64,000 nt of DNA from Owenia fusiformis (lineage: Eukaryota; Annelida; Polychaeta; Sabellida; Oweniidae), in contig CAIIXF020000005.1 in assembly GCA_903813345.2 (NCBI GenBank), positions 10,109,375 through 10,173,374 of the forward strand, given 5' to 3'. Shown here in pieces: positions 1 to 12,581 of the stretch. The translations under genes were made by a program, and so were the position numbers. How positions within the stretch are numbered: the first letter of the stretch is position 1; each line of letters begins with the position of its first letter. Below the pieces are notes generated by a model that was not told the origin of the DNA, searched no databases, and was given only the letters and a program-made list of their open reading frames with translations.

Positions 1-135
1 TAAAATCCTAAATCATCACAACAAGTGCTGACGTATTGTTATGGTCTCCAACTTTTGGTGGTGTTCCGCAAATGGTGACATTTTGCATGTTAATGCCTCA
101 TTTCTTCTATATTCACATGTTACAATATCGTGGAG
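1..135 (+). repeat. Truncated copy of a dispersed repeat
   Basis: The start of the window holds a piece of a dispersed repeat. The phrases 'gtctccaactttt' and 'ggtgacattttgcatgttaa' also occur around 4685-4720 and 7130-7165, on either side of the satellite array. The copy is cut by the window edge, so its full length is unknown. No coding content is seen. Confidence 0.5.
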
Positions 136-552
136 CAAGAGCATGAATAAATTTTGGTAATGCTAAAATTAGCAGATGGACATTTTGGATTTTACATCCA
201 GTATTGTTCTAATAAGGGTGTTGCATTACTTCCCTTGTCTTGTATATAATTCAAAAGCAGCAATATCAAAGTATGGAACAAAATATGGCACACTTGGCAA
301 ATTGTTTCTTTATCAATTGATAGCTCTCAGAATGAGAGTTCACATTTATTTGCGTTTGAGCAAAGCGACCTTAGCAAATAAATGATTTCTTTGTGCGTTG
401 TGTAAATGGAACAGTACGATGTATAACGTTGTAAGGATAAGAGGTAATTGAACGATGCTAGCTTAGTTAGTGAGTGATACAGTTCGAAGGATAGAGCGTT
501 GGTTGTATAGTCATTTCGAGTTTTTGCCACGACATAAACACTCAACACATTT
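136..552. other. No confident gene; possible degenerate LINE tail
   Basis: This stretch contains only short, repeat-poor open frames. If the MITE at 553-1163 is set aside, it is where the 3' end of the LINE remnant at 1164-1784 (minus strand) would continue, but the reading is too eroded to recognise. Confidence 0.3.
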
Positions 553-1163
553 TTAAAGGAATATTCCTTGCTAGACCCTTTCTCTCTTGATATAGTAGCT
601 ATAATCATATATATAGTTTCCATATTTAGCAAAACATGGGAAAATGTTTTAATATGGTCAATATTGATCATTTAAAAATCTAGTGCTTATTTCCAGTGAG
701 CTGCCATCTTTTAAGATTTCTTGCAGGAAGTGATGTCATCATCTTTCAACTTCTATAACCTGCCGATAACAGTATAGGAAAGTAGCACAAAATCACTTCT
801 AGACAAGTGATCATTACTTTCTGTGCAAAAATATTTTCAGGGCTTGTCAACTTAGAATAAAAGAAGAGATTTTCAGAAGGATTAAATAAGATACAAAGTT
901 GAAAAAGAATATTTAGCTGGTTTTGTAATTCTTAATAGCTCCTCACCTAATGCTATATGCAAAGTTGAGAGTCGATGACATCAATTCCTGTGTGAAATTT
1001 TAAAAGATGGCAGCTTACTGGAATTGAGCATCACATTTCTAAGTGATCAAATTTGACCATATCAAAACATTTTTGCGTGTTTTGCTAAACATGGCAAGCA
1101 TATATATATGGTTATAGCTACCATATGAGGAGAGAGATGGTTTGGCAAGGAATATTCCTTTAA
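553..1163. mobile_element. TTAA-flanked hairpin MITE inserted in a LINE remnant
   Basis: The element is 611 bp with TTAA at both ends and inverted ends reading TTAAAGGAATATTCCTTG. The two halves are inverted copies: the stretch 'agctgccatcttttaa' near 700 pairs with 'ttaaaagatggcagct' near 1000. It has no coding capacity. TTAA duplications are typical of Kolobok and piggyBac elements; the AAAGG start fits Kolobok better, which is an inference. Confidence 0.75.
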
Positions 1164-1424
1164 CTCTTTAGGAAGATTATGATTTGAAGTTCTAAGTTTT
1201 GTTATATATAATCTTGTGCTTATTGGTTGACATAAATAGGGTTCAAAAATAAATTTGTTTTTAATGTTACAATATGTAAAATATGAAGTTTTAGATTTAT
1301 CTAAGTCTGGTAGCCATTGCTGTAGGAATTGATTTTTTAGTTTCCTCTTCACCATATGCTTCAATGCATCCCTTGATATAAACTCTTGTCTATTCCAAAT
1401 ATATGAAAATCCACAGTCATTCAA
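1164..1424 (-). pseudogene. LINE (non-LTR retrotransposon) ORF2 C-terminal remnant
   Basis: The minus strand encodes a region with 'GFSYIWNRQEF', a basic middle part and 'KLRTSNHNLPKE'. This looks like the region after the reverse transcriptase in LINE ORF2 proteins of marine invertebrates, where an 'LR..NH.LPIE' motif is usual. The frame stops making sense where the TTAA MITE begins at 1163. It is a dead fragment; the clade (CR1-like or other) is not decided. Confidence 0.6.
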
Positions 1425-1589
1425 AATACCTCGACTATAAACCTTGAAACTACTGTTGACCTCGACCTTCAGTCTCTGTCAATAGTAGTTTCTCGGTATA
1501 CAATTTTGCCGGTTGACCTCTGGAGAGGTCAACAATTGTTGTATAAAGGTGTATTAACTTACCTATTGAATACTTAATATATTCATTAA

Positions 1590-1784
1590 TTAAATACTAT
1601 CGTCACCCGGACTTTTACCCATCTTTAAGTTTTTAACTATCATCCTGATCTCTTCAGGTGTAATTTGACAATTCAAATCAGAACAATCTATTAAATTGTT
1701 ATTTAATATATCATCATTCATGTTAACTTTATTATTTTGACAATTTACATTATCAAAGTTACACGCAATTGTATCAGGGTGCAA
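1590..1784 (-). pseudogene. LINE reverse-transcriptase N-terminal remnant
   Basis: The minus-strand peptide ends in 'ITPEEIRMIVKNLKMGKSPG', which is the linker entering the reverse-transcriptase palm in non-LTR retrotransposons (consensus I..EE....I..LK..KSPG.D). It lies upstream, on the same strand, of the C-terminal remnant at 1164-1424, so both are probably one LINE with most of the reverse transcriptase deleted. Confidence 0.65.
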
Positions 1785-1799
1785 GTGTATTTTATAATT

Positions 1800-2626
1800 T
1801 TAGAACATTTACATGTCTTTGATCGATCACATACCTTTTCCTCATTAGTTTGGGGTTTTTAATGGCTGGGATCGATCAATTTCACTTAAGGTAATCAACA
1901 ATATTAAAGACTTAATGATCTCGCTTAATAGTTGAGCTCTTTCATGTATTTAAGATTTTTTCAAAAGAACATATTCTAGAGAACATTATTGAACCATTGT
2001 GTGACCAATGTTTGAACTTCACATATATTGTACCATGTTCGTAACACCATGATTCTTTAATAAACAAAAGTGGCAAAGCTCACTCCCTTCCATAATGTAA
2101 TTCGTATCTTCTGTTGCATCTGACTAATGACTAATTCATGATTGAAACATATCCTTCAAAAGGTAGGGTTGAATAAAGTCTATTGACTGCATTCACATCT
2201 TTGAATATGGGTAATATTGTCAAAGCTTAAAATTTGAATAAGTAAGTCAGTCAGTTGCACTTTTATATTCACTGGAATTAAATTGAGCTTGCACACAGCC
2301 GGGGCATTCACCAGGTCTTCAGTTATATGCTGTACTTTTAGGTCCAAATATTTTCCGTCCCTCATCTCTTATTTAATGTTTCATCATCTAAAAGAAATAA
2401 GGATGGACAATAGACACCATGGTGATTATTTGAGGAAAAATTATGTTAATTTTTGTTCAGTAATTTTAGCACCAATGAAGGTAACAATGTACATCTGGTA
2501 CATGTAGATTATTGAATTATGTATAAATTATTACATGTATAGAAAACGTGATCCTAGACAACATGAATGAGGAATCTAAGTCAAAGTTTAAATGTTTGAC
2601 ATGCAGTGTCTTTCAAGTGGATGTGT
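1800..2626. other. No recognisable feature
   Basis: AT-rich sequence with short open frames only. I see no gene, tRNA or clear repeat here. Confidence 0.5.
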
Positions 2627-3136
2627 TTAAAGATGCATTATGCCATAGGTTTCTCCCCCAGACAATCAATGATGTCCTATTGTTATCGCTCATATAATAT
2701 CTCACATACCATGGATATATCTTGAGAATAACTTTTGGGTATATTATTGCCGAAATATCGGAAATAATCAACAGAACAACCAAACTCCAGAATTAAACAC
2801 AATCGATTCCTCGGCTAGCGAGGGGAATCCCCATTGAGTCACACAAGCGGTCACAAGCGCCTTGAACCAGACAACCAATCAGGTTTATGATAAACAAATT
2901 CAACGAAAAATCAGATAACAGGAGGACTTTCCCGGGATATTCAAACTTCAGATTGAATTAATTTCTTCGAAAATAATTAGATCGGCCAGCACAATCGCAA
3001 AATTAACACTGAAAGAGGGGGATTTGGGACTTTTTCTTTGGTAAATAGATGGGTATATATATGTGGTGAAACTCAATATGCGAAAAAGTCCAGAGGGTTC
3101 TTGATTGTGCTATTCTATGGCATAGGGCCTCTTTAA
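2627..3136. mobile_element. TTAA-flanked MITE
   Basis: The element is 510 bp. The left end reads TTAAAGATGCATTATGCCAT and the inverse of the right end reads TTAAAGAGGCCCTATGCCAT. It has no coding capacity and belongs to the same broad class (TTAA target, AAAG start) as the elements at 553, 12582, 26719, 35129 and 41084. Confidence 0.65.
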
Positions 3137-3979
3137 ATTGTTGCAAACAACCTTAAACAATCAAAGTTTTTGAAAATGTTTGAACAATGAATAATTTTTG
3201 AATAAAAATCAAGAAAAGTTTGTTTCAGCCAATCTTTTCAGTAAGATTTAACCTCAGTAATTTTTGGGTTGCAGATTCAAAGGAAATTGTTTTAAGTCAG
3301 TGTATTCATGCATATACTTCATCATTGGTTATTATTAACTTCATATTAGCATCATTTTTGCTAAACAATACCCCCTGGCATATATATTATATAAACCTCG
3401 GGATAATTCCAATATCCTGAGCCCTTTAGAGGGTAACCTATTTATCCATGTTGTGAAGCACTAAAACACATTTCTCTTGCTTTAAAATAAAAAAACACTA
3501 AAAAGTTCCCAGTATTTTAATATAAAATGTTAAGAGTTAACCCTAAATTATTTAAAACTTATAATTTCAAAGAGTGACAATTATCGATTTAACCTATCAC
3601 GGTTGTTAAATATCAAATGTGTGAACATGCAATGAAATATTCACAAAGTCTTTACTCTAAAGACTATTATTAACAAGAAATTATTTACAAATGAAACTTG
3701 ATACAGAAATGGTGTCTTGGTGCGGTTTGACCTTTGACAAGGTTGCTCCGGCAGCAAGTTGAAACATTTCTGATCTATATAGGAATATCAATAGTGTATG
3801 TTCCAGTCAAATGTCTTCAAGTTCAACCTGACATTCATAAACTAGGTACTCAGACATTGCAAAAAGGTTGTCTACACAGGAAAGATCTAGCAATTCATAT
3901 TGCTTAATGAGGTCATTGATCGGAAATAGGCTCAGCGGTTGTCTGCACAAAATTTTTAATGCTAATGACTATCAAGATT
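3137..3979. other. No recognisable feature
   Basis: AT-rich intergenic sequence. No open frame with recognisable similarity and no clear inverted repeat was found. Confidence 0.5.
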
Positions 3980-4499
3980 AATATTCACTCCCCCCAGTTT
4001 TCTGCAAGCTAAAATGCTCAATTCTGCAAGTGAAATTAGTGAATTCTGCAAGAAGAAAGGGCTAATTCTGCAGAAATTCCGCGGATATTCGCGGCATTTT
4101 TTTATATAATATAAATAACTGTTATTAATTTATGTCTTTGTTTAACTTTCTGACGAGAACCGAAAGAAAAACTAATGGTTTTCGAACCAGTAAACGGGAA
4201 AATATCGTGATAGTCAGGTAGTCAGTCACTACATACATGCTGCCATCTAACGGCAGAAATCAAACGATGGCGTTTAGAATTTTCACTTCGCATAATTTGG
4301 GTTATTTCTGCAAGGGATTTGACTGAAAACGTGTCAAATTGTTACAGGTAAGACTGACTTTTTAAACTTTTGGAAAATATATGGATTCTGCGGAAAATTC
4401 CGCGGAAATTGACCAAAATAGTTGATTCTGCAATTCCGCGGGCAGAGGCAAATTCCGTCCGCGCTCTGCAAACACGGAATCCTGGGGGCAGTGAATATT
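3980..4499. mobile_element. MITE with CACTC/CAGTG ends
   Basis: The ends form an inverted pair, AATATTCACTCCCCCCAG and the inverse of CTGGGGGCAGTGAATATT. Inside, the words 'ttctgca' and 'ttccgcgga' recur near both ends as subterminal repeats. The outer AATATT is itself a palindrome, so I cannot tell whether it is part of the inverted repeat or a target duplication. There is no coding capacity. Confidence 0.6.
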
Positions 4500-4645
4500 T
4501 GATCAAATACAAAGCATTCTTTAGATTTGTCTACCATTTTGAGCCTTTAAGGTTTACATTATTGTCAATATACCTATTATACAAAAAACTAGGCAACTGT
4601 TGCCACCCCTAATTTTAGATTTGGCTATGCCCCTGTATGTCGTTA

Positions 4646-5110
4646 CATTTTTATGTCACCACCAGATGTGGTGACATATTCTTAAAGTCTCCAACTTTTT
4701 TTGGAGATGGTGTTTGGAGGTTGGCATTCAGTGGTAGGAGTTGGCATTATTATATCTTTTATTGACTCTTTAGATGTCATATCATGACATATTAGTCACT
4801 AAGGTAGAGCAGTTTTTCCCATTGTAGAGATGAAGAACTGGTATCTTTATCCTGGCTAGAACCATAGACAATTCTAGCCAGCGCCAGCCTTTTATCGAGT
4901 TAGCAGCACTCTAGTAGTCGCCGGTATAGGGCATCTGTAACAAATTCTTAGACTTCTAATAACTTAACATGTACTTTTAGAATGACTTTGGATTTTTACT
5001 AAATGTGAACAAACTGTAAATAAACATGTCATGAGTTCCAAGATATTTCTGTCAATATCAGTTACCATGGCAACAAATAAGTGGACTTGTAACATTTTGT
5101 AATCATTTGC
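4646..5110 (+). repeat. Left flank of the satellite-bearing repeat
   Basis: It begins with a small palindrome, 'atgtcaccaccagatgtggt', and the phrase 'gtctccaactttt' shared with position ~45. The matching right flank is near 7130. The pair suggests that the satellite at 5110-7135 grew inside one dispersed element. Confidence 0.45.
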
Positions 5111-7135
5111 AATGATTTAAGAAGTAGTCTTTACATGAAATGGGAATTTTTATTGACTAAATTTTTTTTCAAAATCATCTACATGTTCTCAGAAATTCAA
5201 ATCTGACTTTAGATTTGACTTTAGATTTGACATTTGACCTTCAAATCTGACTTTAGATTTGACATTTGACCTTCAATGACCTTCTCAAGGTCAAAAAAGG
5301 TCAAAAAGGTCCTTCCTATAACTTAACAAATACTGTTTAGATTGACTTCAATTTTTTTCTAAATCATCTACTTGTTCTCAGAAGTTCAAATCTGACTTTA
5401 GATTTGACATTTGACCTTCAATGACCTTCTCAAGGTCAAAAAGGTCTTTTTTCAACTTGCTTCACATTGACTAAATTTTTTTTCAAAATCATCTACTTGT
5501 TCTCAGAAATTCAAATCTGACTTTAGATTTGACATTTGACCTTCAAATCTGACTTTAGATTTGACATTTGACCTTCAATGACCTTCTCAAAGTCAAAAAA
5601 GGTCAAAAAGGTCTTTTTTCAACTTGCTTCAAATTGACTAAATTTTTTTTTCAAAATCATCTACATGTTCTCAGAAATTCAAATCTGACTTTAGATTTGA
5701 CATTTGACCTTCTCAATATCAAAAAAGGTCAAAAAGGTCTTTTTTCATCTTGCTTCAAATTGACTAAATTTTTTTTTCAAAATCATCTACATGTTCTCAA
5801 AAATTCAAATATGACTTTAGATTTGACATTTGACCTTCAATGACCTTATCAAGGTCAAAAAGGTCTTTTTTCAACTTGCTTCAAATTGACTAATTTTTTT
5901 TTCAAAATCATCTACATGTTCTCAGAAATTCAAATCTGACTTTAGATTTGACATTTGACCTTAAATGACCTTTTCAAGGTCTAAAAAGGTCAAAAAGGTC
6001 TGATTTCAACTTGCTTCAAATTGACCAAATTTTTTTTTCAAAATCATCTACATCTTTTCAGAACTTCAAATTTGACTTTACAAGTTCTCAGAAGTTCAAA
6101 TCTGACTTTAGATTTGACCTTTGACCTTCAATGACCTTCTCAAGGTCAAAAAGGTCTTTTTTCTACTTGCTTCAAATTGACTAATTTTTTTTTCAAAATC
6201 ATCTACATGTTCTCAGAAGTTCAAATCTGACTTTAGATTTGACATTTGACCTTCAATGACCATTTCAAGGTCAAAAAGGTCTTTTTTCAACTTGCTTCAA
6301 ATTGACTAAATTTTTCTTTCAAAATCATCTACATGTTCTCAGAAATTCAAATCTGACTTTAGATTTGACATTTGACCTTCAATGACCTTCTCAATGTCAA
6401 AAAAGGTCAAAAAGGTCTTTTTTCATCTTGCTTCAAATTGACTAAATTTTTTTTTCAAAATCATCTACATGTTCTCAAAAATTCAAATATGACTTTAGAT
6501 TTGACATTTGACCTTCAATGACCTTCTCAAGGTCAAAAAGGTATTTTTTCAACTTGCTTCAAATTGACTAATTCTTTTTTTTCAAAATCATCTACATGTT
6601 CTCAGAAATTCAAATCTGACTTTAGATTTGACATTTGACCTTAAATGACCTTTTCAAGGTCAAAAAAGGTCAAAAAGGTCTGTTTTCAACTTGCTTCAAA
6701 TTGACCAAATTTTTTTTTCAAAATCATCAACATCTTTTCAGAAGTTCAAATTTGACTTTACAAGGACTCAGAAGTTCAAATCTGACTTTAGATTTGACCT
6801 TTGACCTTCAATGACCTTCTCAAGGTCAAAAAGGTCTTTTTTCTACTTGCTTCAAATTGACTAATTTTTTTTCAAAATCATCTACATGTTCTCAGAAGTT
6901 CAAATCTGACTTTAGATTTGACATTTGACCTTCAATGACCATTTCAAGGTCAAAAAGGTCTTTTTTCAACTTGCTTCAAATTTACTTAATTTTTTTTTCA
7001 AAATCATCTACATGTTCTCAGAAGTTCAAATCTGACTTTACATTTGACATTTGACCTTCAATGACCTTCTCAATGTTAAAGAAAGTCAAAGAGGTATTTT
7101 TTCAACTTGCTTTAAATTGACCAAATTGTTTTAGG
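5110..7135 (+). repeat. Satellite array, ~126-bp monomer, TGACCTT-rich
   Basis: About 15 tandem copies of a unit near 126 bp. Each carries 'atctacatgttctcagaa', 'aaatctgactttagatttga', 'catttgaccttcaatgacct', 'ctcaaggtcaaaaaggtc' and an oligo-T run. Some monomers are truncated. A higher-order unit of about 678 bp is visible: the variant 'tttttcatct' occurs at 5741 and again at 6419, and the variant 'catcttttcagaa' at ~6050 and ~6730. Open frames inside it are low-complexity artefacts. Confidence 0.9.
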
Positions 7136-7515
7136 TGGTGACATTTTGTCATGTTAATGCCTTGTTGTCTTTTTAATAGGAGACATATAAGTTACAATAT
7201 GTATCACATTTGTATCGTTTGGTCATTTTTATAACCATTAAAGTAAGTTGAAGCATGAGGTGAAATCTGTATTTGTTCATTTTGTCAAACACAAATCATT
7301 CCAGACAAGCTAGTGGTTTATAGTCCTTTGAACATTTTGTGTGCAATTAATTAAGATTTTAAGGTCATCACAAAAGGGGTCACCTTTTTTCCATAGGGAA
7401 TAAAAATACAGAATTAAGATATAAGATTTAGATAAAGTTTTATCGGAATTATTATATAGATGTGACATAATTAATTATGTTTGTGGACATTTAGAAGATA
7501 TGGTCGGAAGTCCTA
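7136..7515 (+). repeat. Right flank of the satellite-bearing repeat
   Basis: The phrase 'ggtggtgacattttg' followed by 'catgttaatgcc' matches the repeat at the window start. After about 7200 I see only unremarkable AT-rich sequence. Confidence 0.4.
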
Positions 7516-7915
7516 CAGGGTGGTCAAAAAAATGGAAACCCTGGATTTTCCTTATATCTTTGTCACTTTAAGGAATTAACTCCCTGATATTTCACACATT
7601 TGTACATCATTCAATTTCCTACCACCCTACCATATTTCATGACGATCAGACTGATAGTCACAATTTTACAGCACTTTGAATACAGGCTTTAGATTTGGCC
7701 ATTATCGCGCTGTAGGCAAAACAGCACAGTTGTCAATGACTCGAATGCATTCCTCAGCAGGTATGGCCTGATGACACAAATGATCTCACTTTTGAGGTTT
7801 GCAATTGTCCTGAGGTCATTCTCATATACTCTATCTCTGCAATATCCCCACAGGTAGGGACATTTTAGACGATGAGTACAGGTTTCCCCACAACGCAATA
7901 GTGGCCACTGGGCAT
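7516..7915 (-). pseudogene. Mariner-type transposon fragment
   Basis: The left end CAGGGTGGTCAAAAAAATGG directly after TA is a typical mariner terminus. The minus strand (7689-7898) encodes 'YLWGYCRDRVYENDLRTI', the conserved segment after the third catalytic aspartate in mariner transposases (usual form FLWGYLKDRVYENRP.TI). Only the 3' third of the transposase is present, the catalytic PDLNP-like motif is eroded, and no right-hand terminal repeat is seen. Confidence 0.7.
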
Positions 7916-7929
7916 GTTTTTTAAAGTAT

Positions 7930-9000
7930 TTTTTTTTGTTATTTATTACAAGACGTCAGTCCGTTAGTGCGTCCAGACAATAACATGTTTTTTTCTGTTT
8001 TGAAACATTCAATATGAGATATATATAGATAGATATGTATATTTCTTAATTTTTCAAAGAAATCTACAAATATTCCATTTGGGTTTTGTCTGTACAGCGC
8101 CATTTCAATCACCATCATAATTTTTCAAACAAGTTATCTGGCATGCTTTTCTTTTCTCATACTTATAGAACTTAATATGACGGTCATTCATCATTTATTA
8201 AGCAGTAAAAAATTTATTTGCATCATGGGTGACAAAATCTTTCTACTTTTCTGGTGAATGTCGAGTGTCACATCATACAAATGTAATTTTAGGCGATCTG
8301 TCTGCATGGGGTGAATACTTTGTGGGTGTAGGACATCTGCTCGAGAAGGAATTTTCAATATGGCCACTAAATTCAAAAGGCCACCATTTTTTGTAAAAAA
8401 TGTAATTTTTTATATTAAATTTTGGTTCAAATTGTATATGCTGATGCTTAGGAACATAGAAGCTTCGCTGAAGAAGAGATTTTCAAAATGGCTGCAAAAT
8501 ATCAAAATGGCGGCCATTTTTTGTAAAATAATGTAATCTTTGATAACTCAAATACCAGTGAACGGATTTGGTTCTTTTATATGGTAATGCATAAGGAAAA
8601 AGAAGCTATGCTGAAGAAGAGATTTTCAAAATGGCTGCTAAATATTAAAATGGTGGCAACTTTTTGTAAAAAATGTAATCTTTGATTTCAAATACCAGTG
8701 AACGGATTTGGTTCAAATTTTATATACTGATGCTTAGGGATAAAGGAGCTACGCTGAAGAACAGATTTATAAAATGGCCGCTAAATATCAAAATGGTGGT
8801 CATTTTTCATTAATCTTTGATAACTCAAATTAGTGAACGGATTTGGATTTGGATAAAAAAGGAATGTAGTCTTTGATAACTCAAATGCTAATTGATGGAT
8901 ATGGTTTACATTTTACATGTTGATGCCTAGGGAAAAACAAGCTCTTCTCAAGAAGGAATTTTCAAGATGGCCACTAATAATCAAAATACGTTTTGTTTGG
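7930..9000 (+). repeat. Dispersed repeat with ~143-bp internal tandem units
   Basis: From about 8337 to 8950, roughly four imperfect units of ~143 bp repeat the words 'gattttcaaaatggc', 'atcaaaatggcggccatttt', 'tgtaatctttgataactcaa' and 'ccagtgaacggatttggttc'. A 'gtcagtccgttag' stretch precedes them. A shorter relative lies at 27480-27880, introduced by 'gtccgtccatccgtcc', so this is a dispersed family and not a local satellite. No coding capacity. Confidence 0.75.
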
Positions 9001-9760
9001 TGGGATTTGCTACTCTGTTGAGTTGCTGTTTTTCTAGTTACAGTATATGTATTAATGAAAAGTTACAAACAGTAATAAAAATAACATAAACATAATTCAA
9101 CAGACATGGATATTCATCGTTTTATTATGTCCATTCCACTATTTATGTGCCAACCACATAGTGTGGGGCCATATTGTTGGCCTTGGCTTTACAGTTAGTT
9201 TTAACTTGAATGTTTTCTTTAACTCATTTCATGCTACATGTGATTAGGTTTTGGACATGTTGGTTGAATCATGGCAGCCATTTTGAATGTCTTCACAGAA
9301 AAGTCAGTGAGCGATATTGACATAGTGCAGTACATAGTGAAGTAGCTTTAAGAATGATTTTAAGTCTTCTGAAGTATAAAACCCATGTCACTGATAAAGG
9401 GCCCAGATAAAGTTTAAACCACTTGTGCTTATACTCACCAGACATGGCTCACAGAGGCTTTATGGGGACTTTAAATATGAATTATGGGGAGAATTTCCAA
9501 TGACAGACGAGGATCTGAAAAGGGTGGTTTTCAACGGGGTGCATGTTATTAGTGAAGGTGGCTTCAAACATATGTTCATGGACTTGATTAAATGTCCTTA
9601 AAAATGTGTTGAACATAATGGCAAATATATAGGACATCTAGAATGAACATCTGAGAAAATAATGGAATACAAAAATACATTAAATGTAACAAAATATGTT
9701 TGTATTCCCATAGTATAGAACCATTAGGAAAGAAAACATCGCAATATTTTCTTTCTTTTT
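9001..9760. other. No gene; small TTAA-type remnant
   Basis: Mostly plain AT-rich sequence. At about 9393-9476 a short internal-deletion relative of the 35129 MITE is visible: 'agataaagtttaaaccactt' on the left and 'atggggactttaaa' on the right. Confidence 0.45.
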
Positions 9761-12581
9761 GGCTCACACAGTGAGCCTATGGGATTGACCAGGCGTCCGT
9801 CCATCCGTTGGTCCGTCCTCGTCCGTCAACATTGGCCACACAAATTAAAACTGCTATTCGGATGGAGTCATATCCACATTCATTTTATGCATATCCATAA
9901 TGCCTATTCGACCTATCATCGCCATTTCCCAAGTTCGCCCGGTTTCCGAGAAATTGCGAATTTTGACGTCAAAAAGTCAAATTTTCTGTAAATACTAGAC
10001 ACTTTGTTGAAGTAGAACTTTCAAATAACTTTTAGTAGTTGGTGTATATGCAACTTATGTCCTCTGAAGATTTCAAAGCTCTTGGAATTACGGTTTTTGG
10101 TGTTTACTCTATAAAATTTGAAAAAAAGTAGGACTTCGTCATTTTCGGGAAACTTTCTCATGTATAAAGTCAATGGCAGGTTTTGTGATTGACAAGATTC
10201 TTAAAGTTTGCCTTTTATACTTGATCATTTCCTGCAATAAATTACATCATTAATAGATTTAAGCATTCCTAGGTAGTAAGCTAGCACCCAAAAATGAATT
10301 AGTTCGTGAACAAATTGAAATTACTTGTTTCTTATGTATTTTTATGTGATACTTCAGAAAATGTTTGTCTGACGCGCCGTATCCGGGGCGAAAGTTGTCA
10401 AATTGACGTTTTCGACCCTAAAATGGAATATTACAGGGGGTACTTTATCATCATAGAATAAATCATTCAGTTGGTCTTAAATCATCATAATAATTTTATG
10501 GGGAGTTGATTGGATCATGCTGAGGTAGTATGTTAAGTTTCAATCACCTGTCACTCATGATTGCCATGGAGACCACAATTTTCATTGAAAAATCCTTAAT
10601 TTTGGCAAAACCTGTACAGGTACATAATATAGAATGTGGATTTTTTTTCAAATCAACAGATATAAGAATATTTTAGCACACCCAAAATTCCCAGGGAAGT
10701 TCAAGCATTTGTTTAAGCATAAAGGATATTGCAATTTATATAATTGGTAAGTGTCAAAGACCATACTACTACATAAGTGATCAAAAGTGGGCGTCGCCCC
10801 CATATTAGTAAATGAATACCATTCTCTGAAAAGACAGAGTTTAACTTGACTTTTGAGATACATTTATATTGAAGTTCTTTGAATATACTTAATATCATGC
10901 ATTTCTGGTAAATATAATGTACTAGTACATCTAAGTGTAAAAGTTGTTGCATGGGGAGCGGGGGGGGGGAGTAGTAGTAACAGAATTAGGATGGGGCAGA
11001 GCTAATCAGCCTTAGTATAATTCTCATTTATATAGTTCTGGATTTTCATAGGTTACATCTTCTCGGTCTTCTTCATTTTCATTTCAATATGTAGGTACTA
11101 CATTTTACATGATTGGTGCCAAAGACCATACCATTATATAGGTGATCAAAAGTAGGCAGCATCACCTTCATAATAGTAGATGATTACCATTCTCTATAAA
11201 TACAGGGTTTAAGTAGAATTTTCGAGATATATATATATTTATCATTTATACTTCTTTGATTATATACTTAATATCAACCATTTCAGGTAAATAATGTACA
11301 TCTCACTGGTGTCAGTTGAGAAGATATTTATAGTTTTCAATGACTTAAGCTACTTTATAGTTGATGTAATACTTTGATATTTGAACTAAACCAGGCTTAT
11401 ATGGCATATACCATCGCTCGATACTGACCAGTGACACCTGAGTTTTATAGTTATTGCATGAGAGGCAGGTTGAGAGAGGGGGGGGTGGGCTAGTAATAGA
11501 AACTGGAAGGGGGCAGCGCTAATCAGCTTCAAGTATAAATCTCATAATACTTCGTTCTGGATTTACTAAGGAACATGTACATCTTCTAGGTTTTCTTAAT
11601 ATTCATCTCAATATATAGGATATTACAATAAACATGATAGGTGAGTGTCCAAGACCAAACAATTACATAAGTGATCAAAAGTGGGAATCATCCCAACAAC
11701 AGTATATGGTTCATTCTCTACAAACAGAGGTCAACTTGAGTTTTAAGATCATCCAGTGATCTCCCCAGGATTTCTTCTCAGGTGGGTACAAAATTTTCAT
11801 TTTCACAATTCAGACCAAAATTGGTCAAAATATGCCAATTTTTCATGATTTTCTCACTTTCATGTCGGTGCATATGGATTTTCAGGTGGGTGCAAACATA
11901 TTTTCAAAATCTAAGGTGGGTGCTGCACCCACTTGCTTATGCTTGGAAGATCACTGTCATCTATACTTCTATTATTTAAGAAATATAGACTGAAGAGCAG
12001 GTGTTATATTGACAAATATACTCCACATGGCTAGGCAAGGGAGTGAGGGGTTCGAAAGCTTTTGTACCTAGCCCTAAGGGGTCATTGTCAATATCACGCC
12101 TGCTCTGAGGTATATATTACAATTCAAACATGAAAACTCCCCAAAATTTTTTCGAATATTCAACTTATGGTCTGCCATTACTACAGCCCTCTTGATGTCA
12201 CATATTACTCGTATTACCAAGGGTAGTGTTAACGAATATACCCTGGGTAAAATATTGACTTTGTTCACAGTTCATAGAAGGTGTGAATACAGTCATGTTC
12301 GAATATAATTTACATAAAACATTTCTCATAAATACATTTAGTAGTATAGTTTTTACGTGGGGTGAGGGTGGGGAAGTGGTTACAGACCTCTCCCTCCCAA
12401 TCATTCTGTTACTACTCCCATCTAGGGCCTGGCATATTATATGCAGCCTTCATACCTTCGATAGATTAAGTAAGTGCCATGCTTTGAAGGGGCAGGATAG
12501 CACATTTTAAAAAGATGGAGCACCATATTATGTCCCAGCTGAATGACTCTCAAATCTGCAAGTGTTTAGTGGTATTTTCTC

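Noticed and set aside
5568-5843. 91-codon frame in the satellite
   Set aside because: It is two copies of the satellite monomer read through; low complexity and not conserved.
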